From: Sulfurovum sp.
GTDB taxonomy: Bacteria; Campylobacterota; Campylobacteria; Campylobacterales; Sulfurovaceae
DNA length: 64,000 nucleotides
Direction of reading: 5' to 3'
Assembly: GCA_011391015.1 (NCBI GenBank)
Contig: JAABRH010000002.1
Coordinates: 26,366-90,365 of the forward strand
How positions within the stretch are numbered: the first letter of the stretch is position 1; every line of letters begins with the position of its first letter. A program made the position numbers and the translations under genes. Positions 16,001-25,891 of this stretch are shown here, piece by piece. The notes under the pieces were generated by a model. It made no database searches. It worked only from the letters and a program-made list of their open reading frames with translations, and was not told the DNA's origin.

Positions 16001-17970
16001 CAGACAAGCTCCGTGATATCTTTGCTCAGCTTCTCAACCAATTCAGCCAAAATGACGGCTTGAGGGATGTTGGCTTCCGTGAGCCTCACTTTGATATGGT
16101 CAAACAGCATTACCTCTTTACCCATAAGGGTTACTGTTACACCTTTGATCTCTCCTTTGAGGACTGCTTTGGCACTTTCACCTGCTTCGATGATCTCTGC
16201 TTCATAGATGTCACCCAGGTGTTCGGCTGCCCAGCGTGCAAATTTACGGTCTCTAAAATCCCACTCTGCTTTGGTCGCTTCGCGTTCTAGATCTGAGACT
16301 CTTGCACACAGTGGCTCGATGTTTCGTAGCAGATAACCCGCTTCTTCTTCCTCTTGGCGTAGTTGTGTTTTGATGAGACGGTGTAAGATGAGGTCGGAGT
16401 ATCTTCGGATAGGAGAGGTGAAGTGGCTGTAGTGGCTAAATCCTAGACCAAAGTGTCCTACATTGTGCGCAGCGTACGAGGCTCTTCGCAAAGATTTGAT
16501 GATCATAGCATCTAATTCAGAGGCAAGGTTGAGTTTGGCTGCTTCTTTTTGGATAGCGCGTATTAGAGCAGGCGAATCCTCATACTCTTCTACATAAAGT
16601 CCTATACTTGCCAGCTCTGTAAGCAGGGCTTCCATTTTGGCAAGCTGTGGTGGTTCATGGATACGAAAAATACTATCTCCTTCACCTGTAAACCGTTTTG
16701 CGGCTGCTTGGTTGGCAAGCAGCATACACTCTTCGATGAGTGAGTGTGAGGGTGTGCCTGTTTCTATCTGTGTGCTTAGAAGCAGATGGTTCGCATCGAT
16801 GCTGAGTTTGGTCTCCTCTGATCTAAAGTCAAACCCGTTTTTGAGCCGTTCATGATGCAATCTGGCGGTGATTTTTTGCAAAGGAAGCAGCCAAGTGAGG
16901 ATTTGGGCAACGATACCGGTGCTCTCTTTGCCGTTCGTGTCGATGATTGTATCGATGGTGTCATAGTTAAAGCGATACTTGGAGTGGATGATGGCTTCAA
17001 AAAATGTCTCCTCAAGCGGCTTGAGTGTATTTTGGTCCAAAACGATTTTTGATACAAAGGCGAGTCTGTCCACATTGGGTTTGAGTGAACAGATATTTTC
17101 GCTGAGTTCACGCGGTAGCATTGGAAAGGACTTGTGCGGCAAATAGGTCGTAAATCCACGCTTTTTTGCTTCTTTATCTATAGGGGTAAAAAAAGGTACA
17201 TAGTGACTCACATCGGCAATGGCAACATAGAGTGTATAGCTTGCCATGTCAAAATAGATGGCATCATCAAAATCTTTTGCCGTCACAGGGTCGATGGTAC
17301 AAAAGTCCAAATGCGTCAGGTCGGTACGCTCCGGGTGCTCGCTTTTGGTCACTTCAGATTCTACTTCCAGCGCATCTTTGAGACACTCTTGCGGAAAAGC
17401 ATCTTGACGCTCATACAGGGCAAGGGAGATTTTTTCATCTACTTTAGGGTCATCCAGTGTCCCCATGACTTCCAGGACTTTGTCATTGTCTATATCTACC
17501 TTGAGGACAGTACCAAGTTTAAATGCCTTAAGATCCATACCTTCCATCACAGCATTGGTGTATTCACCCGTGCGGATATTTTTGGTGGAGAAATTGCCTT
17601 GATCGTCTCTGTGTGTGTACGCGATGATAAAGAGATGGGCTTTGGTGATGACACGTATGATTTTCCCGCTTGCTCTTCCGCGTTTGGCGATGATGCGTTT
17701 AGCAACGACGGTATCACCTTGTCTGGCATCTGCCAAATGATCAGGTTCAATTAGCAAATCTTTCTGCTCTTTTTGTTCTGCTTCGATGTAGCCTTTGCCG
17801 TCTTTGCCGAGGTACAGTGTACCTACACGATACAGACTTCCTAGCCTCCAAAGCCCGTTTACTTCTTCTACTGCACCTAAGTGCTGAAGCGCCTGAAAAT
17901 GGTTTGCATCTTCTTGTTCGATGTCACTGGGAAGGCATCCAACCAGCAGCTGTATAGCAAAGGGTGACAT
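16000..17970 (-). CDS. rnr: ribonuclease R (RNB-family 3'-5' exoribonuclease)
   Basis: 656 residues. N-terminal cold-shock-like domains (KDGKGYIEAE, RGRASGKIIRVI) are followed by the RNB catalytic domain with FCTIDPVTAKDFDDAIYF (Mg-binding aspartates, about residues 225-242) and HFTSPIRRYSDLILHRLI. A short S1-like end follows (AEIIEAGESAKAVLKGEIKG). It degrades structured RNA. It is shorter than E. coli RNase R but normal for Campylobacterota. Confidence 0.92.
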   Translation of the reverse strand: MSPFAIQLLVGCLPSDIEQEDANHFQALQHLGAVEEVNGLWRLGSLYRVGTLYLGKDGKGYIEAEQKEQKDLLIEPDHLADARQGDTVVAKRIIAKRGRASGKIIRVITKAHLFIIAYTHRDDQGNFSTKNIRTGEYTNAVMEGMDLKAFKLGTVLKVDIDNDKVLEVMGTLDDPKVDEKISLALYERQDAFPQECLKDALEVESEVTKSEHPERTDLTHLDFCTIDPVTAKDFDDAIYFDMASYTLYVAIADVSHYVPFFTPIDKEAKKRGFTTYLPHKSFPMLPRELSENICSLKPNVDRLAFVSKIVLDQNTLKPLEETFFEAIIHSKYRFNYDTIDTIIDTNGKESTGIVAQILTWLLPLQKITARLHHERLKNGFDFRSEETKLSIDANHLLLSTQIETGTPSHSLIEECMLLANQAAAKRFTGEGDSIFRIHEPPQLAKMEALLTELASIGLYVEEYEDSPALIRAIQKEAAKLNLASELDAMIIKSLRRASYAAHNVGHFGLGFSHYSHFTSPIRRYSDLILHRLIKTQLRQEEEEAGYLLRNIEPLCARVSDLEREATKAEWDFRDRKFARWAAEHLGDIYEAEIIEAGESAKAVLKGEIKGVTVTLMGKEVMLFDHIKVRLTEANIPQAVILAELVEKLSKDITELV

Positions 17971-18043
17971 TTAGTTACCCCCTAAAGAGGGGTTGAAGAT
18001 GGGCAGGCAAAGAGGAGTGTGTAGGTTATTTTTCATAAGGTGC

Positions 18044-18049
18044 ATTATA
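18044..18049 (-). promoter_or_regulatory. -10 box of rnr-holA
   Basis: Minus-strand TATAAT framed by TGC/GCA, about 75 nt before the rnr start. The leader contains a CCCC/GGGG hairpin at about 17981-17994 just upstream of the ATG, which could limit ribosome access. Confidence 0.5.
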
Positions 18050-18058
18050 GCACAGATT

Positions 18059-18886
18059 TTATTTGAGCGCTTCGAGTCTGGCTATGCGTTGTTCAGTGCT
18101 GGGGTGGGTACTAAATAGCTGTTGCAAGGAAAGATTTTGCCCCGAAAAAGGGTTGATGATGAACATATGCGCTGTTTGGGGGTCTGCATCATGCATCACC
18201 GTACCTCTTGCGTAACTGTCCAGTTTACTCAGCGCACTTTGCAGCCACTCAGGATGCCCTGTCATATGCGCTGAGCCTTCATCTGCCATAAATTCACGGT
18301 TACGGCTCACGGTCATCTGTATGATGGTCGCTGCCAAAGGCATGATAATCATCAGCGCAATCATCACAACAGGGTTGGGACGGTCTTTGTCACCTCCAAA
18401 AAACATACCAAAATTGGCCAGCATCGCTATAGCACCTGCGATGGTTGCAGTGACAGTACCGATGAGCATATCGTAATGTTTGATGTGGCTTAATTCATGC
18501 GCGATAACTGCTTCTACTTCCTCTTCGCTCATCAGATCTAGCAAGCCTTCGGTGACTGCAACGGCAGCATGTTCATAGTCTCTACCCGTGGCAAAGGCAT
18601 TGGGCTGTGCTTCAGGGATGATGTAGAGTGCCGGCATCGGCAGATTGGCTCGCTGTGTAAGTCTCTCTACTATTTCATACAGTCCTGTGGCATGGTCACG
18701 CTCTACAGGAATGGCATGATAATGTTTGAGCACCTGCGTATCACTATAATAATACGCATAAAAGTTCATCCCAGCAGCCACTAAAAAAGCGATAAGCATA
18801 CCACTCTGCCCGCCTATCATCCCGCCAAACCAGATAAAGATGAGTGTCAGACCTATCATCAGCGCATAGGTTTTAAATTGTTCCAT
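18059..18886 (-). CDS. htpX: membrane zinc metalloprotease HtpX (M48)
   Basis: 275 residues. Two N-terminal transmembrane helices are followed by the zinc site [13 protein letters not shown] (HExxH), hydrophobic segments, and [15 protein letters not shown], whose glutamate is the third zinc ligand. HtpX removes misfolded inner-membrane proteins. Next to it lie SPFH (QmcA-like) and NfeD-like genes; in E. coli qmcA, htpX and ftsH are genetically linked in membrane-protein quality control, so the group makes functional sense. Confidence 0.93.
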   Translation of the reverse strand: MEQFKTYALMIGLTLIFIWFGGMIGGQSGMLIAFLVAAGMNFYAYYYSDTQVLKHYHAIPVERDHATGLYEIVERLTQRANLPMPALYIIPEAQPNAFATGRDYEHAAVAVTEGLLDLMSEEEVEAVIAHELSHIKHYDMLIGTVTATIAGAIAMLANFGMFFGGDKDRPNPVVMIALMIIMPLAATIIQMTVSRNREFMADEGSAHMTGHPEWLQSALSKLDSYARGTVMHDADPQTAHMFIINPFSGQNLSLQQLFSTHPSTEQRIARLEALK

Positions 18887-18951
18887 GAGGTGTGTCCTTT
18901 TTGTTTTAATATAACACTGTCACGCAAACAGAAGGTAAATGTATGCAACTC

Positions 18952-19809
18952 CTACTTTTTAAACACATTCCCCAACATCCCTTTAATAGCACCTTGCAAA
19001 TCTGCAGGGTAGATGACAAATTTGGAGTTGTCGCTTTTGCTGATTTGCTCCAGTGAAGTGATATACCTGTCTCCGAGCAGGAACATAGCAGGAAGTTCTT
19101 GGTCTTTGATGTTTTCACTGATCATGCGGATGGCTTCGGCTGAGGCGTTGGCAAGGGCGATTTGGGCTTGGGCTTCTCGTTTGGCGGCTTCAAGTTTACC
19201 GTCTGCTTCCAAGATGGCAGCATTTTTGTTCCCCTCTGCAGTGGTTTCGATGGCTCTTCGCTCTCTCTCAGCCGCGGCTTGTCTCTCCATAGAGGCTTGC
19301 ATCGATTTGCTGGGTGCGATGTCCTGTATCTCGACTGATTTGACCGTTACGCCCCAGTCTGCCACATCATCGACGATCTCGCTTTTGAGTCTGGTTTTTA
19401 TCTGGTCGCGGTTAGAGAGCGCTTCATCCAGTGTCATTGCTCCCAAAATGGAACGCAGGGTTGTCATGACCAGCTGCTGGATCGCCAGTCTAAAATCTTC
19501 GATGCCGTAGAGTGCATCTCTAGGGCTTGTGACACGTATGAATGTGACCGCATTGGTTAAAATGACAGCATTATCTCGGGTGATAACTTCTTGTTGGGGG
19601 ATATCCAGGATGATGTCTCTTGTCGTGATACGCTGACGTACCGATTCGATGTAAGGTACGATGATGTTAAGTCCAGGAGTGAGTGTGCGTGAAAACTTAC
19701 CCAAACGCTCCACAACCCACTCTTCACCCTGAGGTACGATGTTGATGCCTTTATAGAGTGTTACAAGCAAGGCTACAAATAAGATGATGACGATAGAAAA
19801 TGCTTCCAT
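18952..19809 (-). CDS. SPFH/stomatin-like protein, QmcA family
   Basis: 285 residues: one N-terminal membrane segment (FSIVIILFVALLVTLY), then an SPFH/Band 7 domain (GEEWVVERLGKFSRTLTPGL...) and a heptad-rich AEREARA-type helix, the usual oligomerising coiled coil. I place the start at ATG 19809, which follows AAGGAA; an in-frame start 12 codons earlier overlaps the NfeD-like gene. Such proteins form membrane microdomain cages. Coupling to the NfeD-like gene just upstream is typical of the family. Confidence 0.88.
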   Translation of the reverse strand: MEAFSIVIILFVALLVTLYKGINIVPQGEEWVVERLGKFSRTLTPGLNIIVPYIESVRQRITTRDIILDIPQQEVITRDNAVILTNAVTFIRVTSPRDALYGIEDFRLAIQQLVMTTLRSILGAMTLDEALSNRDQIKTRLKSEIVDDVADWGVTVKSVEIQDIAPSKSMQASMERQAAAERERRAIETTAEGNKNAAILEADGKLEAAKREAQAQIALANASAEAIRMISENIKDQELPAMFLLGDRYITSLEQISKSDNSKFVIYPADLQGAIKGMLGNVFKK

Positions 19810-19819
19810 GTGAGTTCCT

Positions 19820-20284
19820 TTATGCTGTGGTGTGTAGCGGTTCAACTTCTATGAGCTGACCGCTTATCTGTACGATTTGAACACGGGTGTTCACTTCTAT
19901 GGCTATTTTTGAAGTGGCGTGCCATGTGGTGTTGCCAAGTACGGGAGTATCAAAGGTGACTTTGCCTCTGCTGTGCGGTTCTATGGCTTGGGTGACAGTG
20001 CCAAGTGTGTCAAGTCTGTAGTTGGATTGACCGCTTTGGGTGAGAGGTTTTTGTCTAAACCACTTAAACCAGCCGGCAATAATAAGGATGGCAAGTACCA
20101 TCCAGATACTCAACTCTTGCGTAAACGTAGTCATCATCAAAAGGTCTATTGCCCCTACTATAACAGCCGCTGCGCCCAGTCCCAAGATGAAAAATGTAGC
20201 CAAGCTCATATCTACAATCAGTAAAATGATGCCAAAAACTATCCAATGCCACCATAAAATGCTTTCGTTCAGAAATTCAATCAA
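19820..20284 (-). CDS. NfeD-like membrane protein
   Basis: 154 residues: two or three transmembrane helices (WWHWIVFGIILLIVDMSL, FFILGLGAAAVIVGAIDLL, WMVLAILIIAGWF), then a soluble C-terminal OB-fold (TLGTVTQAIEPHSRGKVTF...). TTG 20284 is the likely start because AAAGGAG lies 5 nt upstream; the frame continues upstream without a ribosome-binding site. Short NfeD proteins partner SPFH proteins, matching the next gene. The expected role is scaffold support in the membrane. Confidence 0.8.
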   Translation of the reverse strand: MIEFLNESILWWHWIVFGIILLIVDMSLATFFILGLGAAAVIVGAIDLLMMTTFTQELSIWMVLAILIIAGWFKWFRQKPLTQSGQSNYRLDTLGTVTQAIEPHSRGKVTFDTPVLGNTTWHATSKIAIEVNTRVQIVQISGQLIEVEPLHTTA

Positions 20285-20369
20285 CGTTACTCCTTTGAAA
20301 AGGTTTAAATTTATTATACCATAAGTGTTTTGTTTGGGATAGGATTTAAACACATAAGTTTTATTTGGA

Positions 20370-20375
20370 TATAAT
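20370..20375 (+). promoter_or_regulatory. -10 box of ilvC
   Basis: Perfect TATAAT 31 nt before ATG 20407, with GAAGGATAA as ribosome-binding site between. Confidence 0.6.
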
Positions 20376-20403
20376 CGCCAAAATTTTCATACATGAAGGA
20401 TAA

Positions 20404-21432
<1,029 letters not shown>

Positions 21433-21503
21433 TTTTCTTTTATGCTTGTCTGTATCTTTTAGATGCGGGCAGGTACTCTTCTGTAATTCTTCAAACTTTT
21501 AGC

Positions 21504-21509
21504 TATAAT
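21504..21509 (+). promoter_or_regulatory. -10 box of the YibQ-like gene
   Basis: Perfect TATAAT 29 nt before ATG 21539. Confidence 0.55.
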
Positions 21510-21538
21510 CTTCCAAAATTTACTCTATAGTGATAGAT

Positions 21539-22609
21539 ATGGCAACACAACAAAAAAGACCCTCTCAAACCAACAGACGTAAAAAAACTACCCAGTCATC
21601 AAACCTCAAGAAACATATCACTATTTTTTTAGGTGTTTGTTTGATGGTTTTCTTGGTGGCTTTGGGGTATAGTTTAGGCAAAAATGACTCTGCGCTGAGT
21701 ACTTCAGGTGGCTCAGTAAAAAAAATCGCCGTTTCAGCACCCTTGCAGACAATGACACAAAAGGTAGAAGCCAATCTCTCTAACCCTATACCTTTAAAAC
21801 AGGAAACACCCAAAGAGAGTGCCGGTACAACACAGACAGATACAAAGTCAGAGAATAACGCAAGTGTCAAAATCACTCCTGGGGATACACAAAATAAAGT
21901 GGTATCTGCCAAATCAACAAATGCCAATTCCACACGATTGGCCTATAGAGGGGCTAAACCAAAATTGGTCATAATCATCGATGATGTGACAAGCCCAAAG
22001 CAGTTGGCTGCTATCAGAGCACTGCCCATCAAGGTTACACCCTCATTGTTTCCCCCTTATGCGCTTTCAAAATCAAATCATACTTTGGCAAAAGGCTTAA
22101 AGCACTACATGATACACCTTCCCATGGAATCAGGAAAAGCGTATGATAAACAGTCGGGCACCATAAGAGTGAGTGACTCTGAGGAAACAATGCGTGCTAG
22201 AGCCAAAGAGCTTCGAAAACTCTTTCCTGCAGCACGGTATGTGAATAACCATACAGGCTCAGTCTTTACCAAAAATGAGCCTGCTATGAAGAGGCTCTAT
22301 GAGGCATTACGAAATGAAGGTTTTGTCTTTGTCGATAGTCGCACAGCAGCCAAAACAACGGTGCAGAAGATAGCGCATGCCTTTGGTGATGTCTATGTTG
22401 CCAGAGATGTATTTTTAGATAACAAGAAAAGTATATCTGCCATCCATACACAGCTCAAACAAGCGATTAAAGAAGCGAAAAAAAATGGCTATGCTATCGC
22501 CATAGGGCATCCTTATGACGTAACGATGAGCGCACTTATGGACATAAAAGGTCTATTGGATGAAGTGGAAGTGGTGTATATTGATGCTATCTACAGGCAA
22601 CATAACTAA
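21539..22609 (+). CDS. divergent polysaccharide deacetylase, YibQ/DUF610 family
   Basis: 356 residues. Cytoplasmic basic tail, one transmembrane helix (ITIFLGVCLMVFLVALGYSLG), a low-complexity T/K/S linker, then the catalytic-like domain: LVIIIDDVTSPKQLAAI, YMIHLPMESG, VNNHTGSVFT and AIAIGHPYDVT carry the conserved D, H and P positions of the family. Related proteins are thought to act on peptidoglycan or cell-surface glycans. I chose ATG 21539 over GTG 21530 because the extra three residues add nothing. The dprA relic follows, an arrangement seen in related genomes. Confidence 0.8.
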   Translation: MATQQKRPSQTNRRKKTTQSSNLKKHITIFLGVCLMVFLVALGYSLGKNDSALSTSGGSVKKIAVSAPLQTMTQKVEANLSNPIPLKQETPKESAGTTQTDTKSENNASVKITPGDTQNKVVSAKSTNANSTRLAYRGAKPKLVIIIDDVTSPKQLAAIRALPIKVTPSLFPPYALSKSNHTLAKGLKHYMIHLPMESGKAYDKQSGTIRVSDSEETMRARAKELRKLFPAARYVNNHTGSVFTKNEPAMKRLYEALRNEGFVFVDSRTAAKTTVQKIAHAFGDVYVARDVFLDNKKSISAIHTQLKQAIKEAKKNGYAIAIGHPYDVTMSALMDIKGLLDEVEVVYIDAIYRQHN

Positions 22610-22684
22610 GGTCAAGATATGACAATTTGAAATATTTTTTCAAAGATGTGCTTGCGTATGCTATCCTAATCAATAAGGCATAGA

Positions 22685-23030
22685 ATGAGCCAGCAGCTTA
22701 TACAGTATCTTCCTTTTTTGGAGAAGATGAAAAAATATCCTTCCTCACTCTTTTATAAGGGCAGTCTGACTTTGTTGGAGAGACCCAAAGTATTCATAGT
22801 CGGAACCAGAAAACCTTCAGCCTATACACGGCAGTTTACAGACATGCTTGCAAAGGCTTTAGCCAAACGAGGGGTGTGTGTAGTCAGTGGTGCAGCGATG
22901 GGTGTAGATGCGATCGCACATACGGGTGCCGGAGAGGGAAATACCATAGCAGTAGTCACTAATGGCGTAGATATCCGTTACCCTGCTATCAATAAAAATC
23001 TGATTGAGGCGATTGAAAAGCAGGGTATAC
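22685..23030 (+). pseudogene. dprA: dprA, 5' part (interrupted)
   Basis: Codes the N-terminal Rossmann part of DprA, the RecA-loading protein of natural transformation: IVGTRKPSAYTRQFTDML, VCVVSGAAMGVDAIAHTG, then YPAINKNLIEAIEKQGIL. DprA similarity stops after QGIL; the frame then runs only to a stop at 23047 through foreign sequence (PLKN). The rest of the domain resumes at 25892. A segment of about 20 residues normally linking the two (the ...W-F-x-x-R part) is missing, so this is an insertion with a small deletion. Natural transformation through DprA is expected to be lost unless another copy exists. Confidence 0.85.
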
Positions 23031-23089
23031 TGCCACTAAAAAACTAGACAACAATCCAGAGAAGTTTGAGCAGTAAAATCACTATAAAT

Positions 23090-23512
23090 TTAGTCTACTT
23101 TGCGTCCTGCATAATAGTTTATTTTCCAACCACTCTCTTCTTTTGAAAGATAAAGTTTCTTCATCTTGTCTTCTTCCCTATAATCAACTGTCTGTCGCTT
23201 ATCTCCGTTCCAAGAAGTAGATACGATTTTGATTTGTCGCGAAGGTTTTCTTGTTGCAAGGTCAGCCGAAAGTCGGCTTTCCACTGCAACAAGAGAAGCG
23301 GAGTCTTCTTCTATTTTTCCTAGTTGCTCTTTAAACTCAGCATCTCTAAAGGACAATCTAAGCCCAAAAGTCTCAAGAGTCATAAAGTAGGATTTCTCCG
23401 TCATTAACTCCCTAACCGTGCCAAGATCACCACTATACAGTGCATGATAATAAAGTCCAACTACTTCTCTTGCTGATAGAATCGTAAAGGAAGAAAATCT
23501 AGCCTCTGACAT
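23090..23512 (-). CDS. hypothetical protein, possibly NTF2-like
   Basis: 140 residues, no signal peptide. The start VVGLYYHALYSGDLGTVRELMTEKSYF resembles the helical opening of NTF2-like (DUF4878/DUF4440-type) folds, and the end LYLSKEESGWKINYY resembles their last beta strand. No catalytic residues can be named. It lies 9 nt after the DUF2202 gene on the same strand, so they are probably co-transcribed. Confidence 0.6.
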   Translation of the reverse strand: MSEARFSSFTILSAREVVGLYYHALYSGDLGTVRELMTEKSYFMTLETFGLRLSFRDAEFKEQLGKIEEDSASLVAVESRLSADLATRKPSRQIKIVSTSWNGDKRQTVDYREEDKMKKLYLSKEESGWKINYYAGRKVD

Positions 23513-23521
23513 TTAAAATTC

Positions 23522-24085
23522 TTACGCTCTTGCAATCGCAGAACGGAATGCATCAAGGTGGCTCAGGCTACCTTCTTTGAGGTTATTATACACATTTACT
23601 ACATCGCTTGGCATGCCAACAGAAGCTTCTTCTAGGTCTTTAATGTCTGTAACTTCAATAAGCTCACCAACTTTAAGTGCATCAAGGAGCGAAGCTGAAC
23701 CTTCTGCAACGCAAGTGTCGTATAGCTCTTGAAGTACAGGTAAAACGAAGTTTCCTACACTACTTTCATTTACTCCAACAATACTTACGCCATACTTTGT
23801 ACACAATCCTCTTGCAGAATCAATGTGTCTTTGCTCTGAAAGCTGAATAGAAGCAAATGTATTTTCATTTGGGTACATTTCCCCAAGAGTAATATACACA
23901 TCTCTTGCTACTTTTTCTTCCTGATAGATAAAGAATAAGTGATCCTTTTGAGCATTCGTCATAGGTGTTACTGTTGCTGTTCTTCCTTTGGCTGATGCTG
24001 CTGTTGATAGCATTGTTGCTCCAACAATTCCTGTTGTGACCATTTTCCCCAAGAATGCTCTACGTGTATTTCCATTTTGTTCCAT
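23522..24085 (-). CDS. DUF2202 ferritin-like protein with Tat signal
   Basis: 187 residues. Twin-arginine signal TRRAFLGKMVTTGIVGATML with likely cleavage near ASA-KG. The mature part is a four-helix ferritin-like bundle: IYQEEKVARDVYITLGEMYP and LSEQRHIDSARGL supply the E/ExxH-type metal ligands of DUF2202. Tat export fits a protein that folds with metal before export. It is the first gene of a minus-strand pair inside the dprA insert. Upstream 24086-24752 (667 bases) is AT-rich, with no gene I can support apart from the tRNA-like palindrome. Confidence 0.75.
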   Translation of the reverse strand: MEQNGNTRRAFLGKMVTTGIVGATMLSTAASAKGRTATVTPMTNAQKDHLFFIYQEEKVARDVYITLGEMYPNENTFASIQLSEQRHIDSARGLCTKYGVSIVGVNESSVGNFVLPVLQELYDTCVAEGSASLLDALKVGELIEVTDIKDLEEASVGMPSDVVNVYNNLKEGSLSHLDAFRSAIARA

Positions 24086-24423
24086 TTATTCTTCCTCCTA
24101 TATTGTTTTGCTTTTTACAGCAAAAATATTTTAACATAATTTATATATAAAATTTATTTATTACTAAATATAAAAAAAAAATAATATTTATCAGCCATCC
24201 AGATCAATCAAAAGGCCAAGAGGCTTGTATGTTTGATGTGCTGTGTAAGTCACCGAATTATTATTTCTTTTCGAAAAGTGAAGATAGAATGCCAGATATA
24301 AATTTAAGAAAAAATTAATATAGAATCAAAAACGTTAGCACTATATTTTTGTAACGTAAACTACAATTAGTTTACAAAAAAAGACCCAAAGTTGTCACAA
24401 TTGTTTTACAAAAGTCGAGTCTC

Positions 24424-24509
24424 GATGGTGTTTTACAGGGACTTAATCTCTTGCCTAACTAGCTCATGAGCCGGAGGTCGAGGGTTTGAGTCCCTCTCTT
24501 GACGCCATC
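24424..24509 (+). other. tRNA-3'-like sequence inside an imperfect inverted repeat
   Basis: GGAGGTC, then GAGGG-TTTGAGT-CCCTC (5-bp stem, 7-nt T-like loop), then TCTTGAC, G and CCA, read like the variable loop, T arm and 3' acceptor of a tRNA (24474-24507). A CAT lies in a plausible anticodon-loop position, but no matching anticodon or D stem exists. In addition GATGGTGT (24424) pairs with ACGCCATC (24502), and AGGGACTTAA (24437) with TTGAGTCCCT (24486). Likely an attachment-site remnant (3' tRNA copy) or an unknown structured RNA. Confidence 0.45.
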
Positions 24510-24752
24510 AAAATTATGAACAATCCCCTTATTTACTTAACTTTCTGAAGATTAATCAAAATTATTCACATAGTCATATTTTCATTTTATTGAGCCGCGT
24601 GTCTAACTTTTTGTCCCAAAGTTATCCCGTTTTTTGCCCCTGTAATTTTCATTCTTTATAAAAAAGAAAAAGAATACTATTTTAGATCAAATGTATTATC
24701 TAGAGTAGTTAGGTTGTATGAGGAGAGCATTATCTTTCCTCATGAAGTCCCT

Positions 24753-25625
24753 TTATTTACTTTGGTATGTTGTGCTGTTCACTAACTTTAATTGCCAAGA
24801 AGCTTCACCCATAATCAGTTTATATTGCAGTTGACGTGTACCACCTTTTGGACAGCAATTTGCATCGCCTTCATTATAGACGGGGAAACGTCTTGCAAAA
24901 CTATTTTCAATGAGGCTAAACTCGTCATGTCCCATATATCCAGCACTGTTTTTCTTATCATATTCCAGTGGTGGAAGATATATCTCAGAAAGTGACTTTT
25001 TGTTATTGGCACTATAGGCAACTAGATTGCCGTATGCTCCACTGCCAGAAGAGTTGACATACACATAGATCTCTGGAGAACCATCTGCATTAATATCTCC
25101 TATCTCAGCACCTGTTACAGTACCATCTATTTCTTGTTTGATGACACGGTTGTCGACCTGAAGACCGCTAGGCGTAATAGTTAATTGATTGATAGAACCT
25201 TCATTAGTGGCTACGATGTGAAAGGTAATGCCTTGGAGTGAAAATGTTTTATCAAATTGTTGGGGGCTTTGCAAAGACTGTTCTTCGATATCTGCAAGGT
25301 GATACTTGTTTTTGATCTCTTGGATACGCTCTTTGTAAATATCCGTCATATAGGCTTTTGCATCTTCAACTTTCCAACACTCATTCCTTCCTTTAATCCA
25401 GCCTCTTTGATAGGCTTTTAACATATCTTCTTTAGGAGCTTTTATTAAAGCTTGTTTGTAGACATCAGAGAGTTCTCTATCAAGACTCATAAGAGTATCA
25501 GAACTACAGATAATCGCTTCACAACTTTCTTTGTCTACTTTAGAACAGTCAAAACTAGGTTGACCTGCATAAAGAGATGATGTCGATAATACCATTATAA
25601 AAAAAATACTTTTAGTCCGTTTCAT
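24753..25625 (-). CDS. periplasmic LprI/PliI-like lysozyme-inhibitor-type protein
   Basis: 290 residues with a Sec signal peptide (SIFFIMVLSTSSLYA-GQ). Residues about 24-100 match the LprI/DUF1311 pattern: FDCSKVDKESCEAIICSS, then LMSLDRELSDVYKQAL and QRGWIKGRNECW, with paired cysteines. The C-terminal ~160 residues contain GDINADGSPEIYVYVNSSGSGAYG and resemble the PliI-type (I-type lysozyme inhibitor) domain. The fusion suggests protection of peptidoglycan from lysozyme. It is the largest gene of the dprA insert; base composition looks more AT-rich than the flanking core genes. Confidence 0.7.
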   Translation of the reverse strand: MKRTKSIFFIMVLSTSSLYAGQPSFDCSKVDKESCEAIICSSDTLMSLDRELSDVYKQALIKAPKEDMLKAYQRGWIKGRNECWKVEDAKAYMTDIYKERIQEIKNKYHLADIEEQSLQSPQQFDKTFSLQGITFHIVATNEGSINQLTITPSGLQVDNRVIKQEIDGTVTGAEIGDINADGSPEIYVYVNSSGSGAYGNLVAYSANNKKSLSEIYLPPLEYDKKNSAGYMGHDEFSLIENSFARRFPVYNEGDANCCPKGGTRQLQYKLIMGEASWQLKLVNSTTYQSK

Positions 25626-25891
25626 GTCCTCTCCTATATTTAGCTGTTATTAACGTCTTCATATTCTATACTACAAATACTTTACAATCATGAAAGATTT
25701 CATTCAGCACTTGACTATGACAAACCTATGAATGTGTATCTTAGAGGAGTAGAAAAAAGTGCTTAGATCTTTAAACAGCGGTTGGAATATAGGTTCTCAA
25801 AAAGTTGTCTTGATAAATGGTGGCAGTATAATTTATTGTTTGGTAGTTTAATTATACTTTTATTCTTTTGTAACAAAATTTAGTGGTTTGA

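Larger units (their letters stand above)
23031..25888. mobile_element. ~2.86-kb insert splitting dprA, with 8-bp inverted ends
   Basis: CCACTAAA at 23033-23040 and TTTAGTGG at 25879-25886 are exact inverted repeats within a few bases of the two points where dprA similarity breaks. The insert holds three minus-strand genes (an NTF2-like protein, a DUF2202 Tat protein, an LprI/PliI-like periplasmic protein) and a tRNA-3'-like palindrome. No transposase or integrase is present. It may be a non-autonomous or decayed element; the missing dprA codons argue against a clean transposition. Confidence 0.6.

Noticed and set aside
17134..17754. 206-residue frame antisense to rnr
   Set aside because: A shadow of the RNase R gene; no ribosome-binding site and no recognisable domain.
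24453..24459. GCCTAAC as an integron attC core
   Set aside because: It fits RYYYAAC but no GTTRRRY partner or integron integrase is visible; a 7-mer is expected by chance.
24424..24509. A complete tRNA gene
   Set aside because: The T arm and acceptor strand look right, but no D arm or anticodon stem pairs.
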